Assembly (NCBI RefSeq): GCF_002077945.1
Contig: NZ_LVYD01000055.1
Location: forward strand, 1-64,000
DNA length: 64,000 nt
Direction of reading: 5' to 3'
From: Niastella vici
GTDB lineage: Bacteria > Bacteroidota > Bacteroidia > Chitinophagales > Chitinophagaceae
The position numbers and the translations under genes are program-made. Shown here in pieces: positions 1 to 9,154 of the stretch. A model generated the notes under the pieces. It ran no database searches and was not told where the DNA came from. It worked only from the letters and a program-made list of their open reading frames with translations. Within the stretch, counting starts at the first letter, position 1, and each line of letters begins with the position of its first letter.

Positions 1-26
1 TCCACATTTCTGTGAAGCTCTCTTCG

Positions 27-100
27 TGATCCCGTCAGGATTCAAACCTGAAACCTTTTGATCCGTAGTCAAATGCTCTATTCAATTGAGCTACGGGACC
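27..100 (-). tRNA. tRNA-Arg (anticodon ACG)
   Basis: Read on the minus strand this folds as a complete cloverleaf. The 7-bp acceptor stem has one G-U pair, the anticodon stem is TTTGA/TCAAA, the seven-base loop is CTACGGA (anticodon ACG), and the T-arm contains GGTTTGAATCC. The discriminator base is A at position 27. CCA is not encoded. It decodes CGN arginine codons after A34-to-I editing. Confidence 0.95.
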
Positions 101-744
101 ATCTTTTTTCGTGAATGGGCGGCAAAGATATACATCTTTCATATTCAACCCAAAAGAAAATAAAAAAATGGAAAACTGCCTAAATTCCAATCTTTTTAGA
201 TGGTTTAGCAATATATTTGCCTGGTACAATCCTTTCCGATACTTCCACTTAGAAAAAGCACCAGGCTGCGATACTTTACAGTTTTATAATTCAGGGTTTA
301 TTTAAACAAAAACTGGAAAAGATGACATTTTTTCAAAAGAGCTCAATTGCGCTACAATTTTTTAAAAAGCTTATTGTTAGGTTGTTTTGTACAATATACC
401 TGAGCAATTTAAAACTCAATTTGAGTAAAAAGAAAACCAGCAACACCAGGTCTGGCATATCTCGCTCTATCTACGCGTTTAAATTAGAAATAGTACGTAT
501 CAATAAAAATAAGCCATAAGATCTTTGCAACTAAATAATGCATTGTTTTTGTCTTTTAGCAGGAGGGAATAAATGATCTTTCACAAGTTTAACAGGTACA
601 TTTAATTAAATAATCACAACTGTACGGCATGCCCAATAAGCGTGTCTTTAACAATGAAAAAAGCCTTGTTTATTCATACTATAAGTAGAATAAATTGAGG
701 TGATTTTTTTCATTATCAGAAGATATGTTTATCAAATTTGGCAA
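101..744. other. AT-rich intergenic stretch, no supported gene
   Basis: This stretch is clearly richer in A and T than the rest of the window. It has a few open frames of about 65 codons, but their products are low-complexity Lys/Phe/Ile-rich sequences without recognisable features. I see no RNA gene or clear hairpin terminator in it. Confidence 0.5.
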
Positions 745-1158
745 ATGACCGTTCCCATTCACATTGGTAAAATAATACAGGCAGAAGTAGAGAATAAACG
801 GCTTACTCAGAAAGAATTTGGTGCCCTTATAAATAAAAACGAAAAAACGGTGCCAGATATTTATGCTCGTGCTTCTGTGTCAATCGATCTGCTGGTAACT
901 ATTTCAGTGGCCCTTAAAAAAGATTTTTTAAACGTCTTTTACAGCGAAGAGCCCATGAAAGGCTTACGCAATGATGAGGTGTCGGCATTAAATGGTCAAT
1001 TACAAAAGGTCATCGAAGAAAATAAACGCCTGCAAAAAGAACTGGCATTAACGCAAAACCTCGCCGAAGCCCAAAAAGAAACTATTACTTTAGCCAAAGA
1101 GCAAATAGAACAGTATAAATTGAAGCTGACAGAGCAGGTAAACAAAAATTGCCCCTGA
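745..1158 (+). CDS. Small helix-turn-helix protein with C-terminal coiled coil
   Basis: About 137 residues. The N-terminal half (residues about 5-65) looks like a Cro/XRE-type helix-turn-helix: a helix ending RLTQKEFGALI, a turn, then a recognition-helix-like stretch. It is followed by a Glu/Lys/Gln-rich segment (about 80-133) with heptad spacing typical of a coiled coil, so a dimeric DNA-binding protein is likely. The frame is open back to a GTG at 700, but the ATG at 745 starts just before the folded domain and is preferred. It sits alone in AT-rich DNA next to a tRNA gene, which hints at acquisition by transfer. No partner gene or target can be named. Confidence 0.7.
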   Translation: MTVPIHIGKIIQAEVENKRLTQKEFGALINKNEKTVPDIYARASVSIDLLVTISVALKKDFLNVFYSEEPMKGLRNDEVSALNGQLQKVIEENKRLQKELALTQNLAEAQKETITLAKEQIEQYKLKLTEQVNKNCP

Positions 1159-1255
1159 AATCTCCGCCTATTTTCTCCGCTTTTACAACTCCCTGATATT
1201 CCTTAAATTGCATGAGCATTCTACAGCGGCCTATTTATAATGCTCAATCTTCATT

Positions 1256-1729
1256 ATGAAAATTCAATGCTGGTCAATCGGTAAAAACCATGAACCATAT
1301 GTAAAGGAAGGCATCGAGGACTTTACCCGCCGCCTTTCAAAATACTTTCCCGTTGAATGGAACCTGATGCCCACTCCCAAAAACGCCGGCATGCTCAGTG
1401 AAATGGACCTCAAAAAGAAAGAAGGCGAAACCATTCTCGAATGGCTTAAAAAAGATGATTATCTGGTATTGCTCGATGAACGCGGCAAATCATTCTCTTC
1501 TCCCGAACTGGCCGATTTTTTACAGGCCCGCGCCAATGAAAGCACTAAAACCCTCGTTTTCCTCATTGGTGGCGTTTATGGTGTCGATGAAGCCGTTTTT
1601 AAAAGAGCCAACACCACCTGGTCGCTCTCGAAACTGGTATTCCCACACCAACTGGTGCGCCTGATCCTGGCCGAACAACTCTATCGCGCCTGCACTATTT
1701 TACGTAACGAAAAATACCACCATTCTTAG
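1256..1729 (+). CDS. rlmH: 23S rRNA (pseudouridine1915-N3)-methyltransferase RlmH
   Basis: 157 residues, the normal length for this SPOUT-class methyltransferase, which methylates N3 of pseudouridine 1915 in helix 69 of 23S rRNA using SAM. The SAM-binding knot is visible as LIGGVYG (residues 103-109). The conserved C-terminal helix follows as HQLVRLILAEQLYRA (131-145), and the protein ends NEKYHHS, close to the family's usual terminus. It converges on the deacetylase gene with one base between the two stop codons and is probably a single-gene transcript. Recognition is firm. Confidence 0.95.
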   Translation: MKIQCWSIGKNHEPYVKEGIEDFTRRLSKYFPVEWNLMPTPKNAGMLSEMDLKKKEGETILEWLKKDDYLVLLDERGKSFSSPELADFLQARANESTKTLVFLIGGVYGVDEAVFKRANTTWSLSKLVFPHQLVRLILAEQLYRACTILRNEKYHHS

Positions 1730-1730
1730 C

Positions 1731-2528
1731 TTAAATTTTATTCTTCCCCTTTCGTAATAAGCTCACAAACTTTTCAAAGGGATCATCGCCCCTGATATCG
1801 AGCCGCTGAATAAGCAATGGATTGCGAAGCGGCAGCCTGTTTAACCGGTTGCCTATGCGAAAAGCCAGCTCAATGTCATTGGCGGCAAGTGTTTTGTAAA
1901 ATTGTAGCCGTTTAACAGGGTTTCGTTTTGGAAAAGCGCCATAGGGGAAGGCCAGGCAGGGCTGATAGCTAATATCCATGCTTTGCAACAGTCTCTTGGT
2001 AGCTATAATATCCTGGTTAATTTCGTCAGGTGTTAGTTTTTTATAACTCTTATGGTCATAGGAGTGCAGCCCGTATTCAACCAGCTGTTGGTCCATGGCC
2101 TGTATATCACTTAACTGCAGGTATTCATTGTTTGCATGATCGTGTGCCTGTTCGGGCTGCAGGAAGGCTGGTACTAAAAAAATATTCGCCTTCATGCCAT
2201 ATTTTTTCAGCAGCGGGTACATGACCGTAAAATTGTCGCGGTACCCATCGTCGAATGTTATAAGTACAGGTCTTTGCGGTAAGGGAGTTTGGGTACGGGT
2301 ATAATTAAGCAGGTCGCTTAATAGTAACGGCGTATAACCCTGCTTAAGCAGGTAATTGAATTGTGCTTCGAGGCTGTTAGCGGGCACCGTTAACCCATCA
2401 CGATCGCCATTACCCGATACCTTGTGGTACATTAATACCCGTAACTGCGGGATCTTTTCTCTTACAAGCACCCGCCAAACCAACCATGACAGCAACATCA
2501 AAGCTGAAAAAATATACCAGTATATCAT
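1731..2528 (-). CDS. Membrane-anchored polysaccharide deacetylase (NodB-like, CE4 type)
   Basis: 265 residues. An N-terminal hydrophobic segment (about 2-20) acts as a signal anchor. A NodB-homology domain follows with the motif TFDDGYRD (91-98; Asp93 as base and Asp94 as metal ligand by family analogy) and the metal-binding pair His155/His159 in HSYDH. A later FPYGAF motif matches the conserved substrate-groove loop. It should remove N-acetyl groups from a cell-envelope or exported polysaccharide. The start overlaps the stop of the upstream glycosyltransferase gene by one base (TAATG), so the two are translationally coupled and probably act on the same glycan. The substrate is unknown. Confidence 0.87.
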   Translation of the reverse strand: MIYWYIFSALMLLSWLVWRVLVREKIPQLRVLMYHKVSGNGDRDGLTVPANSLEAQFNYLLKQGYTPLLLSDLLNYTRTQTPLPQRPVLITFDDGYRDNFTVMYPLLKKYGMKANIFLVPAFLQPEQAHDHANNEYLQLSDIQAMDQQLVEYGLHSYDHKSYKKLTPDEINQDIIATKRLLQSMDISYQPCLAFPYGAFPKRNPVKRLQFYKTLAANDIELAFRIGNRLNRLPLRNPLLIQRLDIRGDDPFEKFVSLLRKGKNKI

Positions 2529-3349
2529 TATTGTTGTGCCCTGTCGTGTAGCTCTTTTATTTTTAAATATTTGGCGAAATGAGAGTAGGCCGAAAAGGTT
2601 GACCAGTACAGGCCTTTGGCGCCATTCAAAAAATTCCTTTCCAGTAAATAGTATTTGAAAAAGTTAAAAGGAATGGCGATCACCACGGCTGCCAGCGATT
2701 TGTTCTTCCCTTTCTGAAAAGCCATTTCCGCTGAATAAGAGGTGTACTTGTTAAACTTTTCGAGGTATTGATTAATGCTGGAGTAGCTATAATGCTGTAT
2801 AATGTGCCGCATTTTTTTTACGGGACCGCTCACCTGTATACTTTCATGCACCTTATCATGAGTAAAACCACCTTTTTGCCGGTTGAACAGTCGCAAAAAA
2901 TAACGCCTGCTTTCTTTACCGTGGGTGAACTCCTTGTTCAGGAATACCAGGTTCATGGGAAATGCATAACCGGCATAGGGGCTATCGCTCTCCGTTATGC
3001 TGATGATCTCCTGTACGAGTGCATCGGTTAACACTTCATCGGCATCAATACACAGTACCCAATCGTTCTTTACCAGCGATACGGCAAAGCGTTTTTGGGA
3101 ACCATATCCATCAAATTGTCGTGAATAAACCGTACATCCGAATTGCTCACATATGGCAACGGTGTTATCGGTACTATGACTGTCAACTATAATGATCTCA
3201 TCGCACCAATATAATTTCGACAATGTTTTGCGAATGATGTGCTCTTCATTATAGGTAATAATAACAGCGCTTACCTTCAGGCCGGTTACACGCATTTTGG
3301 GTACAGGCAATAAAGTCCTGTGAATGGCAGGGGCTTCTGCAATCATCAT
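2528..3349 (-). CDS. Family 2 glycosyltransferase (WaaE/KdtX-like)
   Basis: 273 residues. The GT-A fold signature is complete: SAVIITYNEE (27-36), the nucleotide-binding strand IIIVDSHSTD (52-61), and the metal-binding DADE (102-105). The layout resembles lipopolysaccharide core beta-1,4-glucosyltransferases of the WaaE/KdtX group. A second possible start at Met19 (position 3295) lies just before the first core strand, so the first 18 residues could be untranslated. First gene of a two-gene operon with the overlapping deacetylase. A role in lipopolysaccharide or capsule decoration is inferred from family and neighbour only. Confidence 0.88.
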   Translation of the reverse strand: MMIAEAPAIHRTLLPVPKMRVTGLKVSAVIITYNEEHIIRKTLSKLYWCDEIIIVDSHSTDNTVAICEQFGCTVYSRQFDGYGSQKRFAVSLVKNDWVLCIDADEVLTDALVQEIISITESDSPYAGYAFPMNLVFLNKEFTHGKESRRYFLRLFNRQKGGFTHDKVHESIQVSGPVKKMRHIIQHYSYSSINQYLEKFNKYTSYSAEMAFQKGKNKSLAAVVIAIPFNFFKYYLLERNFLNGAKGLYWSTFSAYSHFAKYLKIKELHDRAQQ

Positions 3350-3499
3350 AAAGTAATGATAAGATGAGAAAAAATTATTATACCAAGGTCTTGCTAAAGG
3401 GTTTTCAACGTCGCAATAGGGTACTGGATCGCATCTGTGACATTGTGCAATTATAAAATGGCAGAATGAACAATACCCCTATAAGATCAAATGAAAAAA

Positions 3500-4540
3500 T
3501 TACTGGAGCACATCAAAATAATAAACCCGTTCTCTTTTGGCCGAGCCGCCAAAAATGCCAAGGCCATTCGCGATATTCCCGGAAGGGGAAATGAGCTGGT
3601 TGGTAGGCACCGACCCAAAATCGGTCTTGTATTTTTCGTACAACTTCAGGTAATTGTACAGTTCCCTGCTTACTGATTTTAATTGCAGCCGTACGCGGCC
3701 TTTTTGCGGGGGATTTACAAAGAATTGTTTATCGATATACACTTTCGTGGTGTAAAGCTCGCCATTGAATACGGGGTCAGAGAAGAAGATACGCCGGAAC
3801 GGATTGGTGAGCTTGTCGATCTTTGCATTTTCCGACTGGCCATCTTCAGTATATACGTTTAACCGAACAAACTTGTTGAGGCCAACGGTGTCGGTCAGGA
3901 TCTTTATCCCCGGGGTATTCTTTACCTGTTGATAAAACTCTTTTCCCTCTTTGGTGTCGTAACTGTACCGCTTGTTCCTGTACCAAAACCAGTGATTGTT
4001 CTTTACCAGTTCCTTTACGGCTTCAATAATGTAAAACTCTTCAAAGTCTGCCGAGTCTTTCCAGGTTATACTGGCGGCAAATACATCTGTATTGTTGAAA
4101 GTGGTGGAGGCGGAGTCAACCGAAATAAGCCGGGGAAACGGGGGTATATGGGTACTTGCTTTTACAATGCCGAGGGTAGGGTGGTTGATCTCGATCTTGT
4201 AAGTGGTATTTGATTTAAAGCGGTTCCTGTTCGTAAATACCGAGGTGGGGTTGTTTGCATATTGCGATGAGTAATTGGGTTGGCATACCCAGCTCATTGT
4301 ATTGGTGCCGGTAATGGTAACGGTGGCGTCGTTCACTTTTTCAAAACGTATCAGGCTGCCGTTCTCTACCTTAATGGTTTTGCCGATAGGGATCTTTACC
4401 GAATCACCCGCCGTGATCTCTGCCAGTACCACCAGTTTATCGTCTTCGAACTGGTCGCTCGAAAAATTCTTTTTACAGGCGCTTATCAGCAGCACCCCAA
4501 AAAAGATCAACAACTTATATGGTGGTTTGTTCCTCGTCAT
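3500..4540 (-). CDS. DUF4249-type lipoprotein partner of a TonB receptor
   Basis: 346 residues. An N-terminal signal with lipobox LLISAC (Cys22) is followed by Lys-Lys, a start typical of Bacteroidota lipoproteins. The rest is beta-rich with an Ig-like first part (strands around KLVVLAEITAGDSV) and matches the general pattern of DUF4249 proteins. These are found directly after TonB-dependent receptors and are presumed to be surface-exposed accessory lipoproteins. It begins 2 bp after the receptor gene's stop, which implies one transcript and coupled translation. The ligand is unknown. Confidence 0.85.
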   Translation of the reverse strand: MTRNKPPYKLLIFFGVLLISACKKNFSSDQFEDDKLVVLAEITAGDSVKIPIGKTIKVENGSLIRFEKVNDATVTITGTNTMSWVCQPNYSSQYANNPTSVFTNRNRFKSNTTYKIEINHPTLGIVKASTHIPPFPRLISVDSASTTFNNTDVFAASITWKDSADFEEFYIIEAVKELVKNNHWFWYRNKRYSYDTKEGKEFYQQVKNTPGIKILTDTVGLNKFVRLNVYTEDGQSENAKIDKLTNPFRRIFFSDPVFNGELYTTKVYIDKQFFVNPPQKGRVRLQLKSVSRELYNYLKLYEKYKTDFGSVPTNQLISPSGNIANGLGIFGGSAKRERVYYFDVLQ

Positions 4541-4542
4541 GT

Positions 4543-7122
4543 TTAAAATGTCACAGTATACGATACATAGGGTGTTATTTTAAAAAACTGGTACTTGGTG
4601 GTTACGATCAGCGACCGTTTTCCAAGGGTCCCTTCCAGGTCATAAACATACTGGCTGGGTGAACCATAAATATTATAAACCCCTGCTGTTAACCGGCTGG
4701 TGACATGGTTGCCCAGCGTATGATAATTGCTGGCCGAAACATCGAGCCGGTGATAAGGCAGGGTTCGGTACATTTTGGCGTTCGATGAATGATAGATCAA
4801 CCGGTATTCCCGCGGCGCCAGCGGATCGCTGATCTGCTGGGCATCGTCAAAATCGGGATATACCTGATTGGGCAAACTGTACACATCGCCGGTGGCAAAC
4901 ATCCAGAATGCTGAAAAGGTCCAGTTTTTATTGTACTTGTACGTAGCCGCGGCATTGATCTCGTGGCGGCGGTCGTATTTAAACGGAAATTTGGCGCCAT
5001 TGTTCAAATCGGCAAACTTGCGCCAGTTCCACGACAGGGTATAGCTGAGGTGTAAATACCAGTTTTCGGTGTTGCGTTCTGCTTTTGTTTCAAATCCATA
5101 ACACCAGCCATTGCCCAGCTGCACGTTGTCGCCCCAGTTGGCCGTATTCAGGAACAGGTTCTTGCCTTCGGCGTAATTCGTAACCCGCTTCAACTGTTTA
5201 TAATAAACGTCGGCATAAATGTTCAGCTTTTTATTATCGCGATAGCTGTAACCCAGGTTTACCATATCGCTTTCTTCGGGGTTGAGCTCGGCCGTGCTGG
5301 GCACCCAGGCATCACTGTTAATGCCCATATAGGGGTTGGTTACCATGTGCAGGTACTGGGTCATGTGGTTATAGGAGAAGTCGAGCTGGTTATGTTTGTC
5401 GAGTTTGTATACCGCATACAACCGCGGTTGCCAGGAGGTATATTTGAAATCGTTATACTGGTAAAAAGATACGCGTACGCCGGGGCGGAAAAAGAATTGT
5501 TTATCGGGCCTGATCTCATTTTCATAGAACAGCACCATTTCGCGGAACGATAGCGGGGGAAAGGCCTCAAAATCGCCCGGCTGGTCAATGAATTCAGCCG
5601 ACACGTTGCTTTCGAATGGGCGAATGCGCGTGTAGGAAGCTTTTCCGCCTATATTGAACTTTACGTTATTGTTGGCCGAAAACTCCAGCGCGGTGCGCAG
5701 GTTGTATTGCCTGATGGATGAATATGTGTTATAAACCCTGTTTTGCATCAGCCGGCCCGTACTGTCGTACAGGGTATACCTGAACCCGGCTATATTATCA
5801 TAATTACTTACGTTAAAAGAGGAATTGATGAAAGCCCGTGAGCTAAGCAGGCGGTTCCAGTTCAGCGAGGCGGCCTTGTTGCCCCAGCGTTGCTGGTTAT
5901 TGCTATAGTTCTGGTGCAATTGCATTTCATCGTGTCCGGCATAGCCGTTGATCATGATCTTGTCTTTCTTCCCCAGCCATTGCGTGTACTTGAAGTGCAG
6001 GTCATAAAAATTTACGCCAATGCCCGATTTCAGCATGCGCAGGATGGGGTTGATCCAGCTTTGGCGAAACGACACCATGATCGAGGAACGGTCTTTTTTT
6101 ATGGGACCTTCCAATGTAAAGGAGCCGGCCAGCAAACCCGCATTGGCTTCGCCTTGCCATTTTTGCATATTACCGTCCTTCGTCATTACATCTATTACCG
6201 ACGATAAACCGCCGCCATAGCGGGCGGGAAAATTCTTTTTGTACAGGTACATCGATTTCAGCGAGGTCTTATTGGCAATAGACAGGGTGCCTAACAGGTG
6301 CGTGGGGTTGAAAATTGGATTGCCATCGAGCAAAAAAACGTTCTCATCGGGGCTGCCCCCGCGTACCAGCATACCGTAAGTGATCTCGGCAATGTTCTTT
6401 ACGCCCGGGTCCATATAAAATGAGCGCAAGGCATCCGATTCGCCGAGGATGATGTCGTACGAGTTGGCTTCCTTCGAGGCCTTGTTCTCTTCAATTTCTG
6501 TTGCTGCCGGGGCCGGGGTTACTGTAACTTCCTCGATCTCGCTTTTGGGGGTCAGGTGCACATCCATACGGGTGCTTGCCTTCAGGTCGATCTCCATGCG
6601 GTGGGTTTCGTAACCCGCATACGACAGGTAAATAACATTTCTGCCTTCAGGAAGTAATATAGTATAATACCCGTGGTTGTTTGAGTAGGTGCCACGTTGC
6701 CGGTCGGGTTGCCACACGGTGGCGTCGGCCAGTGGTTCCCCGCTCACGGTTTCTTTTATGTAACCGTATACCGAATACCAGGAAATAAAAAAGTCCTCCG
6801 GCAGGGGAATGGGGGAGGGCGTAAGAATGAGTTTATTATTTTTTTCGAGCAGGTTTACCTTCTGGTCGGCCAGTACCTGCTGCAAAACGGCGCCAATGGT
6901 TTCGGGCGAACCCCGCAGGGTAATGATCTTGCCGGTATCTATAAAATTGTCGGCATATTCAATAAAGATGTGGCTGTTGAGGTTAATATCATTGAGAAAA
7001 TCGCGAATAGAACCGTGGTCAAAGGTGGGGGTGTAGGGGCGTGCAAATAGGCTAAGCCGTTGAGCCTGGGTCAGTTGTACACTAATCAAAAGTACCACCA
7101 ATATACAATAAAGTCGTTTCAT
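4543..7122 (-). CDS. TonB-dependent outer-membrane receptor with STN signalling domain
   Basis: 859 residues. In order: a signal peptide ending near VQLTQAQ; a secretin/TonB N-terminal (STN) domain at about 25-105, the part that contacts a FecR anti-sigma factor; a carboxypeptidase-regulatory-like beta-sandwich at about 118-200; a plug domain from about 225 (VRGGSPDENVFLLDGNPI); and a 22-strand-type barrel ending in an aromatic C-terminus (YVSYTVTF). It should import a large ligand with TonB energy and report occupancy to the FecR/ECF pair encoded just upstream. It is unlike the SusC group because no SusD follows; a DUF4249 lipoprotein does. The ligand (siderophore, peptide or glycan) cannot be read from sequence. 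Confidence 0.9.
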   Translation of the reverse strand: MKRLYCILVVLLISVQLTQAQRLSLFARPYTPTFDHGSIRDFLNDINLNSHIFIEYADNFIDTGKIITLRGSPETIGAVLQQVLADQKVNLLEKNNKLILTPSPIPLPEDFFISWYSVYGYIKETVSGEPLADATVWQPDRQRGTYSNNHGYYTILLPEGRNVIYLSYAGYETHRMEIDLKASTRMDVHLTPKSEIEEVTVTPAPAATEIEENKASKEANSYDIILGESDALRSFYMDPGVKNIAEITYGMLVRGGSPDENVFLLDGNPIFNPTHLLGTLSIANKTSLKSMYLYKKNFPARYGGGLSSVIDVMTKDGNMQKWQGEANAGLLAGSFTLEGPIKKDRSSIMVSFRQSWINPILRMLKSGIGVNFYDLHFKYTQWLGKKDKIMINGYAGHDEMQLHQNYSNNQQRWGNKAASLNWNRLLSSRAFINSSFNVSNYDNIAGFRYTLYDSTGRLMQNRVYNTYSSIRQYNLRTALEFSANNNVKFNIGGKASYTRIRPFESNVSAEFIDQPGDFEAFPPLSFREMVLFYENEIRPDKQFFFRPGVRVSFYQYNDFKYTSWQPRLYAVYKLDKHNQLDFSYNHMTQYLHMVTNPYMGINSDAWVPSTAELNPEESDMVNLGYSYRDNKKLNIYADVYYKQLKRVTNYAEGKNLFLNTANWGDNVQLGNGWCYGFETKAERNTENWYLHLSYTLSWNWRKFADLNNGAKFPFKYDRRHEINAAATYKYNKNWTFSAFWMFATGDVYSLPNQVYPDFDDAQQISDPLAPREYRLIYHSSNAKMYRTLPYHRLDVSASNYHTLGNHVTSRLTAGVYNIYGSPSQYVYDLEGTLGKRSLIVTTKYQFFKITPYVSYTVTF

Positions 7123-7191
7123 GCTATAACTGAAGCTATAGCCTGCAGTTCATCGGTTTTTTTATAAGCCCAAAAATTACAAAGAACTTGC

Positions 7192-8190
7192 TTATTTCCG
7201 ATAAAATATGACTTTATCTTTTTCTTTTTTTATCTGCAGCCCGGTGATCAGCCTGAGTTCTTCCAGGGCCTGGTCTACAGGTTGGTTGTTGAATTCAACG
7301 GTTACGCGCACGGCTGGGGCAATGGCTGTAAGGGCGGGTGCCAGTTTCAGCTCAACACCATAAAAGTGCGATATATCCTGCAGTACTTTGGGAAGGGGGG
7401 TATTATTAAATACCAGCTGGCCGCTGTTCCAGGCAATAAAATTGGAATCGGTAACGGGCGACTGGTAAATATGTCCCTGCGTTAACAATGCCTGCTGGCC
7501 TTTGGTAAGAATAACCTGGTTACTGCTTTCAGTAGTGTTTTTATAGGTCACATTCACTTTTCCGGTCACCACTACCACTTCATCGGTGGCCTCGCCTGAA
7601 TTTACCAGGAAGGTAGTGCCCAGCACCTTTACCTCCGATTTATCGGTAGTCACCAAAAAGGGTTGATCTTCTTTATGTTGCACTTTAAAGAATGCTTCGC
7701 CTGTAAGTTCTACGCGGCGTTCTTTTTTGTCGAATTTTTTCAGGTATTTGATCGAGCTGCCCTTGCGTACCAGTACAACCGACTGATCGGGCAGGGTGAG
7801 GGTTTCGTTTTGATTGGTGGCGGTAAATGTTTTCCATTGTGTCTTTACACTATACCAGTAGCCGCCGATGGCTATCACGGCCAGCACCAGTATTGCTGCT
7901 ACGGCGCGTTGGGTGAACAGGGTTGAAATAAGGGTGTGAAAAGGCAATTTGGGCCTGGGGTTCAGCTGCGTGATTTTGTCGTCGAGGTTCAGCCAGGCTT
8001 TTTCGGTATTAAATGAAGGGTTAGCCAGCAAAGGGCCGGTTTTTTGCCAAATGACCGCCATGTCATCATACACCTGCCGGCATTCCACATCTGACTGCAG
8101 CCATTGCTGCAGTTCCGCAGTTTCCTCAGCAGTTGCCAATCCTCGCAGTTGTTTGGCAATAAGGTTTATAATATGTTCATGTTGGTTCAT
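7192..8190 (-). CDS. FecR-family anti-sigma factor
   Basis: 332 residues. A short cytoplasmic N-terminal region with the usual LQQWLQSDVE-type segment binds the sigma factor. One transmembrane helix (about 95-112, AVAAILVLAVIAIGG) comes next, then the periplasmic FecR domain (about 120-215) and the C-terminal DUF4974 domain (LVFNNTPLPKVLQDI) that meets the receptor's STN domain. It lies between the ECF gene (46 bp upstream to its stop) and the receptor (69 bp downstream), the canonical sigma-FecR-receptor order. It should hold the sigma factor inactive until the receptor binds ligand. Confidence 0.93.
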   Translation of the reverse strand: MNQHEHIINLIAKQLRGLATAEETAELQQWLQSDVECRQVYDDMAVIWQKTGPLLANPSFNTEKAWLNLDDKITQLNPRPKLPFHTLISTLFTQRAVAAILVLAVIAIGGYWYSVKTQWKTFTATNQNETLTLPDQSVVLVRKGSSIKYLKKFDKKERRVELTGEAFFKVQHKEDQPFLVTTDKSEVKVLGTTFLVNSGEATDEVVVVTGKVNVTYKNTTESSNQVILTKGQQALLTQGHIYQSPVTDSNFIAWNSGQLVFNNTPLPKVLQDISHFYGVELKLAPALTAIAPAVRVTVEFNNQPVDQALEELRLITGLQIKKEKDKVIFYRK

Positions 8191-8236
8191 ATGGGTTATC
8201 CTGTTGTAATAACATAAAATTGTTGTAAACCCCTAC

Positions 8237-8797
8237 TTATGACGTCAAAAACAATAAAAATATGCAGAGAATTACCGGAAATCCCTGTTTTTGTCTGATG
8301 TAGGCCCGCAGGATCTTCAGGGCTTTACCCATTTGGTTCTCAACAGTTTTTATTGAAATTCCCAGGGAGTCGCTGATCTGTTTGTAGGTGAGGTTGCTTA
8401 CCCGGCTCAAAACGAATACTTCGCGGCACTTGGGCGGCAGGTTTTCCAGGGCGTTTTGTAAAAGGGTGTCGTAGTCGGTTTCGTTGGTTGGAACCGGCGG
8501 GCGTTCGCCGGGCGTTTCAATGATCTCCTGTCCGTTAAATTCACCCAGCACGGTTTTTTGCTTTTTTTCCAGAAAGCTGAGGCAGTTATTGCGGATGGCA
8601 GTATATAAATACCAGGTGAGCTCTTCGGAACCTATGAGGTTTTGTTTTTTTTCCCAAACGCGCAGAAAAGTTTCCTGAACGATGTCTTCACAACTATGTG
8701 GTTCTTTTACAATGGTAAAAGCATATTTGCAAAGCGGCTCATAGTATTTATAAAAAGTTTCCTGGAATAACCGGTATAATTGTTCAGGTTCCTGCAT
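8237..8797 (-). CDS. ECF RNA polymerase sigma factor (FecI-like)
   Basis: About 186 residues from the ATG at 8797; an in-frame TTG 15 bp further upstream is possible but less likely. Sigma region 2 is visible around CEDIVQETFLRVWEKK. Region 4 follows with a helix-turn-helix around LTYKQISDSLGISIKTVENQ. A short hydrophobic tail (VILCIFLLFL) closes the protein, as in many Bacteroidota FecI-like factors. First gene of the leftward operon sigma-FecR-TonB receptor-DUF4249, which it probably autoregulates through FecR. Its promoter region faces that of a second ECF gene at 9155. Confidence 0.92.
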   Translation of the reverse strand: MQEPEQLYRLFQETFYKYYEPLCKYAFTIVKEPHSCEDIVQETFLRVWEKKQNLIGSEELTWYLYTAIRNNCLSFLEKKQKTVLGEFNGQEIIETPGERPPVPTNETDYDTLLQNALENLPPKCREVFVLSRVSNLTYKQISDSLGISIKTVENQMGKALKILRAYIRQKQGFPVILCIFLLFLTS

Positions 8798-9154
8798 AAC
8801 CGTGTACGGCAATCATTTCAATAAATGTAATAAAAACTCGTAATGAAAACGTTTAATGTATTTGATAGTGCCACAATATACAAGTTACGCGCCAATACGC
8901 AATACTGGCAAATTGTTGAATTATATACCCCGGCAAACGGGTTCGGACAGATTTTCGTAAATTAACTTATATATACATGTTATTACCGGTTTGTTGGCGG
9001 CCACCGTATTTTTCAGCAAACTTTTTTTGGGCGTATGCTTTAATGATCGATATTCGTCAGTTAGTTATACATGCATAAAGGGGATTTTTAATAACTGCAC
9101 ATAAATTTCAGTACCCCTGGTTTGCGCGGGGCCAGGGATGACAAGCATTGAGGA
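8798..9154. promoter_or_regulatory. Divergent promoter region between two ECF sigma genes
   Basis: 357 bp without a gene separates two oppositely transcribed ECF genes. It must hold both promoters. AT-rich stretches and TTTTTTTGGG/TTTTCG motifs are present, but I cannot assign boxes with confidence. Confidence 0.4.

Noticed and set aside
322-519. 65-codon frame in AT-rich DNA
   Set aside because: Low-complexity Lys/Leu/Ser sequence without domain features or start signal.
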